A stretch of DNA of 12,257 nucleotides, taken from assembly GCA_020630355.1 (NCBI GenBank), contig JAHDBO010000037.1:1-12257 (forward strand), read 5' to 3'. The position numbers and the translations under genes are program-made. The DNA is from Saprospiraceae bacterium. Lineage in GTDB: Bacteria; Bacteroidota; Bacteroidia; Chitinophagales; Saprospiraceae. Shown piece by piece: positions 7,235 to 12,257 of this stretch. The stretch's first letter is position 1, and every line of letters starts with the position of its first letter. The notes below the pieces were generated by a model. It ran no database searches. It saw only the letters and a list, made by a program, of their open reading frames with translations, and was not told where the DNA came from.

Positions 7235-8398
7235 ATGCTAGAACAAATCCTTTGGAAATCACAACGCAAATGGCAGCTCTTTGGGGCAGGCTTTGGGATT
7301 TTTATTGGACTGTTTTTATTGCTGTTGTCCATTCAGACCTACAAAGACTTTAATGACATCCTTTCGGGAAATGGGGAGAACGACCAATTTGTACTCATCA
7401 ACAAGACGGTAAACATCTTCAACACCTTAGGTGCAAAGAATACTTTTTCCGAAAAGGAAATCGACGATATACAAGCACAAAATTTTGTAGAAAAAGTGGG
7501 GGCCTTCAGTTCCAACCAATTCAAAGTAAGTGCTAGCATAGAGCGTTTTGGATTTAGGACGGAATTATTTTTTGAGGCCGTCCCAGATGAATTTGTGGAT
7601 ACAGATGGGGATTTTTACTGGGAAGAAGGGGGTACGGAAGTGCCAATCGTGCTATCACGAGATTACTTGGCACTCTATAATTTCGGCTTTGCGCCTAGCC
7701 AGGGCTTGCCCCAATTTACAGCAGGAACGATTCAACAGGTCAGTTTTGACTTGATTATCCGAAGCAGCTACAATCGTAGTCGCATGAAAGGGCGTATCGT
7801 CGGCTTCAGCGACCAAATCAATTCCATTCTCGTTCCTCAAAATTTCCTAGAATGGGCCAACCGACAGTATGGAAATGGTGGCAGCGATGCCCCTTCCCGA
7901 TTAATCCTAAAAACGAACAACCCATACTCCGAAGAGCTGGCCAAATTCCTTGAAAACAAAGGCTATGAGGTCAGTCGTGGCAAATTAGTGGGTGGAGAAC
8001 TTAAAGTTTTGTTGACGAGTATTCTGAGTGCCATTGCTATTATTGGCTTCATCATCGTCATACTTTCAGTATTGGTCTTTGTGCTTGCTTTCCAACTATT
8101 AGTATCCAATTCCAGTCAAGACATTAGCCTGCTCTCACAATTGGGCTACAGATACATGGACTTGAGCAATATCCTAATCAAAAGACTCTTTATCTTTTTT
8201 GGGTTTGTCTTGTTATTTACCTTCACCGCCTTGCTGCTTTTCCGTTATTATTGGTCCAACTGGTTTGATGCACAAGGCTTTTCGATTGCCTCTAATTACG
8301 CTTGGTTTGTTTATCTCTTTGCACTCCTTATTGGTATGTTCATTTTCTTCTTTATCAGAAAAGTCATTATTAGCAATGTCCAGCGGCTTGCCGCTTAA
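7235..8398 (+). CDS. FtsX/MacB-like ABC transporter permease subunit
   Basis: The start is placed at 7235 (MLEQILWKSQRKW), which leaves a 37-nt gap after the kinase. The longer frame from 7172 would overlap the kinase and add 21 residues without membrane or signal character. The 387-residue product has a membrane span at about 15-35, a large extracytoplasmic domain (36-262) and three spans (about 264-290, 317-337, 355-374). This is the four-span topology of FtsX/MacB/LolE-type permeases. Between spans 2 and 3, SQDISLLSQLGYR resembles the cytoplasmic coupling segment (typically EIGLLRALG) that contacts the ATPase. Such permeases usually work mechanically with a dedicated ATPase, but no ATP-binding gene is present here. 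Co-transcription with the kinase suggests a sensory or regulated-envelope link, which is inference. Confidence 0.8.
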   Translation: MLEQILWKSQRKWQLFGAGFGIFIGLFLLLLSIQTYKDFNDILSGNGENDQFVLINKTVNIFNTLGAKNTFSEKEIDDIQAQNFVEKVGAFSSNQFKVSASIERFGFRTELFFEAVPDEFVDTDGDFYWEEGGTEVPIVLSRDYLALYNFGFAPSQGLPQFTAGTIQQVSFDLIIRSSYNRSRMKGRIVGFSDQINSILVPQNFLEWANRQYGNGGSDAPSRLILKTNNPYSEELAKFLENKGYEVSRGKLVGGELKVLLTSILSAIAIIGFIIVILSVLVFVLAFQLLVSNSSQDISLLSQLGYRYMDLSNILIKRLFIFFGFVLLFTFTALLLFRYYWSNWFDAQGFSIASNYAWFVYLFALLIGMFIFFFIRKVIISNVQRLAA

Positions 8399-8440
8399 TT
8401 TTGTACAACTATAGACCTTTTTTTGTTAAACGATATAGTT
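8382..8440 (+). terminator. Weak candidate terminator region after the permease
   Basis: Two poor hairpins are visible. AGCGG/CCGCT (8382-8386 and 8391-8395, CTTG loop) overlaps the stop codon and is followed by TAATTTTG. AACTATA/TATAGTT (8407-8413 and 8434-8440) has a 20-nt loop containing a run of seven T and is followed by TTTC. Neither matches the quality of the other terminators here. Confidence 0.3.
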
Positions 8441-8504
8441 TTTCTAAACAACGTCAAAGCTACGGTGTTCATCTAAAAAAGTGCTTCGTTTGTAAAGGGC
8501 AACT

Positions 8505-8512
8505 TACATTTG
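8505..8512 (+). promoter_or_regulatory. Candidate promoter -7 element for the TonB-dependent protein
   Basis: TACATTTG matches TAnnTTTG exactly. The nearest TTTG is 12 nt upstream, too close; a TTCG at 8485-8488 (16 nt) is the best -33 candidate. Transcription would start near 8519, leaving a 90-nt leader before the ATG at 8609. Confidence 0.45.
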
Positions 8513-8535
8513 TATCATTCCTACCCGATTTATCC

Positions 8536-8551
8536 GATGAATAAATTCATC
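8536..8551. promoter_or_regulatory. 16-nt dyad in the leader of the TonB-dependent gene
   Basis: GATGAATAAATTCATC is a dyad with 7-nt arms (GATGAAT and ATTCATC) around AA. It lies just after the predicted transcription start and 57 nt before the ATG. It could be a protein-binding site or a small leader hairpin; nothing else supports a specific regulator. Confidence 0.3.
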
Positions 8552-8608
8552 TAGCACTTTTCTTTACTGCTTAATCCTTTCAAGGTTTTCTTGTAAAAAA
8601 TTCACCTA

Positions 8609-11116
8609 ATGAGAGCAATTTTACTCGCCTTTTCTTTATTCTTTAGCGTTCAAGCTGCTGCCCAATTCCCAGGCGGATTTGGTGGCTCTAAAAGTCCAAG
8701 CATCCTAGGCAACGTATCAGGAACACTAGTAGATTCTTTAACGCAACAGCCCGTTGAATTTGCTACCATTGTGCTGATGAAAAAGGGCAAACAAGTGAAT
8801 GGAACTATTTCCGATGCAGATGGTAAATTCAAAATGTCTGAAATCAAAGGTGGTACTTACAGCCTTCAGATTTCATTCCTTGGGTTTGACAACAAGACTA
8901 TCCAAGACGTAAAAATCACCCCTGAAAAACCAGACGTTAACCTAAAAAACATACTGCTCAATGCCACTAGCACGGAATTGACCGAGGTTGTTGTAGAAGG
9001 CGAACGCTCCGTAGTGGAAGTAAAAATTGACAAGATTGTTTATAACGCAGAAAAAGATGCCACCAACACGGGTGGCGACGCTTCGGATGTGATGCGGAAG
9101 GTCCCTATGCTTTCCGTTGATTTGGAAGGGAATGTCTCCCTACGAGGTTCTTCTAATATCCGTATCCTCATCAATGGGAAACCCTCTTCCATGTTTTCCA
9201 ACAGTGTAGCAGATGCCTTAAAGACAATCCCTGCCGACCAGATTAAAAACGTAGAGGTCATCACTTCCCCTTCTGCCAAGTACGATGGAGAAGGTACGGC
9301 GGGTATCGTCAATATCATTACGAAAAAGAAAACCATAGAGGGCATCAACGGTAATGTCAACGCCTCTGCCGGTAACCGACAAAACAGCCTGAACCTTACG
9401 CTCAACGCAGCCAAAGGACGTTTTGGATTCAATTCTAGTGCAGGATTGTACTATTCCGTTCCACAAGATGCCATCAATACTTCTTTTAGAGAAGAGTTTG
9501 ATAATGATGGGAACACCACACTTATCACCAAACAAGATGGGCTCACAGAAACGGACCGCCTAGGATTTTTCGGCAGATTGGGTGCGTTCTATGACTTCAA
9601 TGCTTTCAACAGCATCAATACCTCTTTCCGATTCAATGGCCGTCAGTCCAATCGGGACAGTGATATTGGTTTGGAATTTATTCGAGATGCTGGGTCCACT
9701 ATGTTCAACCGACTTTCTTTGAGCAGAAGCTTGAACAGTGGTTTTGATTGGACAACGGACTACACCAAGACGTACAAAGACTCTTCTAGGGAATGGTCGG
9801 TTTCGTTCCAGTTGAGCGGTAATAATTCTGATACGGACAATAATATCGACCAATTTACCGACCCCAACAATTTTCTCATAAGAGAAATCAACAACAACGA
9901 CGGTCTAAATCTAGAATATACCATTCAGACTGATTACACCCACCCAATGGGAAAAAAAGTCACGCTGGAAACTGGTCTGAAAAGTATTATCAGAAGGATT
10001 GATAGTGATTTCCGTTTCAATACTTTCGATAATGATGTGAATGCTTACACCTTAGATATTTCCCGTTCGGACAATTTTGGCTACGACCAAGATGTTTATT
10101 CTGCTTATGGTTCTTTAAGGTATAATTTTGGAGACAATTATGGTTTGGTCGCTGGTGCTAGATATGAATATACAGATATAGGCGGTGATTTTGAAGGGGG
10201 CAGTACAACTGTTTCCAACCAATATGGCAATATTTTGCCCAGCATCACGCTTTCCAAGCGATTCAAAAACTTCCACAGCTTAAAAGCCAGTTACAACCGT
10301 AGGATACAGCGACCAAGCCTTTTCTTCATCAACCCCTTCGTCAACAATAGTGACCCTACCAATATCAGTTTCGGAAACCCCGATTTGGCGCCCGAATTGA
10401 CTGACCAGTATGAAATTGGTTACAACATGTTCTTTAAAGGAGGTATTGTTTTCAATGTCTCTACTTATTACAGATTTACGGACGATGTCATTTCTCAGTT
10501 TACAAGTGTGGATAATGGTATTTCAGAGAATACTTACTTGAATGTAGGCGAGAGAAGATCGATTGGTTTCAATATATTCGGTTCTGGTACTTTGTTCAAG
10601 AAATTGACACTTCGAGGAAACTTCAATCTATCTACCTTCGCCCTAGAGAGTAAGTTGGCAGATGTCGATTTACAAAATGAAGGTTATGTCTATAATGCTT
10701 TTGTAAGTGGTTCTTATAAATTTCCAAAGGATTACAAAGTAGAAGTTTTCGGCTTCTTCCGTTCCCCTCAGATTACTCTACAAGGTCAGACCCCTTCATT
10801 TTCTATCTACAGTTTTGGGGCAAAAAAAGACATATTGAACAAGAAGGGGAGCATCGGTATCCGAATTGTACAACCATTTAGCGAGTTCCTCTTTTTTGAT
10901 ACTGAATTGAGTGGCGACAACTTTAATTTTGAAAGTTCCTTTGGGCTTCCATTCCGTTCTTTTGGTATAAGTTTCAGCTATCGCTTTGGCAAAATGGACT
11001 TCAAACGTACTCGCCAACGTCGTAGTAAAATCCGTAATTCTGACCAAAAATCAGGAGATGACGGTCAAGGCGGTGGCGGTCAACAGGGCGGTGGTCAAGG
11101 TGGAAGAGGGCAGTAA
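8609..11116 (+). CDS. TonB-dependent outer-membrane beta-barrel protein (PF14905-like)
   Basis: The 835-residue product has a signal peptide (MRAILLAFSLFFSVQAAAQ), then a carboxypeptidase-D-regulatory-like beta-sandwich (about 36-115; VSGTLVDSLTQQPVEFATIV and GTISDADGKFKM). A TonB-box-like ELTEVVVEGE (123-132) precedes the plug (about 130-240; DVMRKVPMLSVDLEGN, then ILINGKPSSMF, then YDGEGTAGIVNIITKK). A long barrel (about 245-795) ends in an aromatic strand (FGISFSYRFG). This order is that of the Bacteroidota 'outer membrane beta-barrel family' (PF14905), related to TonB-dependent receptors but usually of unknown substrate. It is not SusC-like: shorter, and no SusD follows. After the last barrel strand there is a 41-residue tail, basic first (KRTRQRRSK) and then 17 residues of Gly/Gln. 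Its own terminator follows, so it appears monocistronic. Confidence 0.88.
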   Translation: MRAILLAFSLFFSVQAAAQFPGGFGGSKSPSILGNVSGTLVDSLTQQPVEFATIVLMKKGKQVNGTISDADGKFKMSEIKGGTYSLQISFLGFDNKTIQDVKITPEKPDVNLKNILLNATSTELTEVVVEGERSVVEVKIDKIVYNAEKDATNTGGDASDVMRKVPMLSVDLEGNVSLRGSSNIRILINGKPSSMFSNSVADALKTIPADQIKNVEVITSPSAKYDGEGTAGIVNIITKKKTIEGINGNVNASAGNRQNSLNLTLNAAKGRFGFNSSAGLYYSVPQDAINTSFREEFDNDGNTTLITKQDGLTETDRLGFFGRLGAFYDFNAFNSINTSFRFNGRQSNRDSDIGLEFIRDAGSTMFNRLSLSRSLNSGFDWTTDYTKTYKDSSREWSVSFQLSGNNSDTDNNIDQFTDPNNFLIREINNNDGLNLEYTIQTDYTHPMGKKVTLETGLKSIIRRIDSDFRFNTFDNDVNAYTLDISRSDNFGYDQDVYSAYGSLRYNFGDNYGLVAGARYEYTDIGGDFEGGSTTVSNQYGNILPSITLSKRFKNFHSLKASYNRRIQRPSLFFINPFVNNSDPTNISFGNPDLAPELTDQYEIGYNMFFKGGIVFNVSTYYRFTDDVISQFTSVDNGISENTYLNVGERRSIGFNIFGSGTLFKKLTLRGNFNLSTFALESKLADVDLQNEGYVYNAFVSGSYKFPKDYKVEVFGFFRSPQITLQGQTPSFSIYSFGAKKDILNKKGSIGIRIVQPFSEFLFFDTELSGDNFNFESSFGLPFRSFGISFSYRFGKMDFKRTRQRRSKIRNSDQKSGDDGQGGGGQQGGGQGGRGQ

Positions 11117-11137
11117 TCTTTAATCATCAAATATTCC

Positions 11138-11173
11138 AAAAAGGCTTCGAGCGATACGGCTCGAAGCCTTTTT
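11138..11173 (+). terminator. Intrinsic terminator of the TonB-dependent gene
   Basis: AAAAAGGCTTCGAGC (11138-11152) pairs perfectly over 15 bp with GCTCGAAGCCTTTTT (11159-11173) around a GATACG loop, with further T-rich sequence (ATTTTG) after it. It begins 22 nt after the stop codon. The A/T ends are symmetric, so it could also act on the minus strand, although no leftward gene needs it. Confidence 0.92.
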
Positions 11174-11314
11174 ATTTTGAACCATTTCTTCTTAAAATTT
11201 TCTTAAAACAAAATCCAATCAAACCCATAATACAGTAAATCGTTCTAGAGATATTCAAGACAATATCAGAATCAAATAGCACTTTTTACACATTCATTCA
11301 CTTAAATTTTATTT

Positions 11315-12257
11315 ATGTTTTTCAACAAAAATTTGTTGCTGGGCGGTCTAGCAATCGTTCTACTGATGTTCACTGCCTGCCAAGATGATAACGATGGCGG
11401 TGGCGATGGCAACCAAGTTACCGCAAAGGGAAACTTACGCATCGAAATGACGGATGCTCCTATTGATGATGCTAGCGTGCAGGGTGCGTTCATTACAGTG
11501 ACAGACATCCAACTAGACGGACAATCTATCGAAGGCTTCAACAAGACCACCTTCGACGTGATGGCATTCCAAAATGGGAATACAAAAGTACTAGAAGATG
11601 CTTCTATCAATACGGGTAGTTATAGCAAAATGACCTTGGTACTTGACAATGATACCGACATGAGCGGCAACGCTCCTGGATGTTATATCCTAGATGTAAA
11701 TGGTCAGAAACAAGCTTTGGCTAGTGGGACGACGAACATCATACTTGACATCAATCAAGAGGTAGAACAGAATCAGTCAAAGACTATCGTAGCGGATTTT
11801 GATTTGAGAAAATGTATCAAACGTAGTACAAATTCGGGACAGAAATACGCTTTTGTCACTAGGACGGAACTCGAAAGTGGCATCCGTGTAGTCGCCAAAA
11901 CACAATCTGGCACGGTACGTGGCAACTGCCAAGATGCTATATCAGGAAGCGACAAAGTAGTCGTATATGCTTATAAAAAAGGAACTTTTTCTGATACAGA
12001 GACCAATGGGCAAGGTCAGAGCAATATCGAGTTTGCCAATGCGGTCACTAGCGCAGAGGTCAAAAGCAACGGGGAGTATAGCTTACACTTTTTGGAACCT
12101 GGAGAATACGAATTGAAATATTTTTCCTACAAGGAAAACAGCAACAACGAGATGACGCTCAACGGTACATTACTCGTCAATGTGCTAGGAAGCATTGATA
12201 TCGGAACGGTAAGCGTAGGAGCATCCGCTACCGTATCTATTGATGTAGTTGCTACAG
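11315..12257 (+). CDS. DUF4382 lipoprotein, 3' end beyond the window
   Basis: The frame opens with ATG at 11315 and stays open for 314 codons to the window edge. The N-terminus is a lipoprotein signal with lipobox FTAC (C22), and the mature protein begins CQDDNDGG. Acidic residues right after the lipidated cysteine resemble the lipoprotein export signal that sends Bacteroidota lipoproteins to the cell surface. Residues about 40-180 match the DUF4382 pattern: LRIEMTDAPIDDA, then FITVTDIQLDG, then YSKMTLVLDND, and a closing IVADFDLRKC. Residues about 189-314 form a second beta-rich segment (GTVRGNC, then GEYSLHFLEPGEYELKYF) resembling a carboxypeptidase-regulatory or prealbumin-like fold. Function of the family is unknown. 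No TAnnTTTG element was found in the 141 nt after the upstream terminator, so the promoter is unclear. Confidence 0.85.
   Translation, partial: MFFNKNLLLGGLAIVLLMFTACQDDNDGGGDGNQVTAKGNLRIEMTDAPIDDASVQGAFITVTDIQLDGQSIEGFNKTTFDVMAFQNGNTKVLEDASINTGSYSKMTLVLDNDTDMSGNAPGCYILDVNGQKQALASGTTNIILDINQEVEQNQSKTIVADFDLRKCIKRSTNSGQKYAFVTRTELESGIRVVAKTQSGTVRGNCQDAISGSDKVVVYAYKKGTFSDTETNGQGQSNIEFANAVTSAEVKSNGEYSLHFLEPGEYELKYFSYKENSNNEMTLNGTLLVNVLGSIDIGTVSVGASATVSIDVVAT

Noticed and set aside
9040..9535. Two overlapping minus-strand open frames
   Set aside because: Both are antisense to the plug and early barrel of the TonB-dependent protein, whose conserved motifs fix the real frame.
11302..11610. 102-codon minus-strand frame
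   Set aside because: It is antisense to the DUF4382 lipoprotein, whose lipobox and domain motifs identify the plus strand as coding.

Overview
The window looks like chromosomal DNA of a Bacteroidota bacterium, most likely from the Saprospiria or a nearby lineage. Four things point there: AT-rich intergenic DNA with promoter-like sites of the phylum type (TTG, about 19-21 nt, TAnnTTTG); weak or absent Shine-Dalgarno sites; a DUF3109 protein, a PF14905-type TonB-dependent outer-membrane protein and a DUF4382 lipoprotein; and a periplasmic-TPR histidine kinase. The lineage call is inference from gene content. No rRNA, tRNA, CRISPR array, transposase or phage gene is visible.

Layout. The left edge holds the first 12 codons of a leftward gene (1-36, with its own promoter candidate). 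Next is a leftward DUF3109 cysteine-cluster protein (158-736), divergent from a small secreted helical protein (872-1243); the 135-nt gap carries back-to-back consensus promoters. A 293-nt gap with a strong hairpin precedes a secreted 603-residue TPR protein (1537-3348). This converges on a leftward secreted 306-residue protein (3546-4466), with a heptamer tandem repeat and a probably bidirectional terminator between them. After a 361-nt divergent gap come a TPR-sensor histidine kinase (4828-7197) and, 37 nt later, an FtsX/MacB-like permease subunit (7235-8398); these two look like an operon. Then follow an 835-residue TonB-dependent barrel protein (8609-11116) with a Gly/Gln tail and a textbook terminator, and finally a DUF4382 lipoprotein (11315 to the window end, 3' truncated).

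How the genes relate. Nearly everything acts in the envelope: six of the eight substantial products carry an export signal, a seventh is an inner-membrane permease, and only DUF3109 looks cytoplasmic. The only clear functional pairing is the kinase with the permease. The kinase has no response regulator and the permease no ATPase in this window, so both need partners encoded elsewhere. The barrel protein and the lipoprotein are neighbours on one strand, but a strong terminator separates them, so they are probably not one transcript. I do not see an obvious new multi-gene system. The best leads are the kinase-permease unit, the repeat module of the 306-residue secreted protein, and the hairpin just upstream of the TPR gene.
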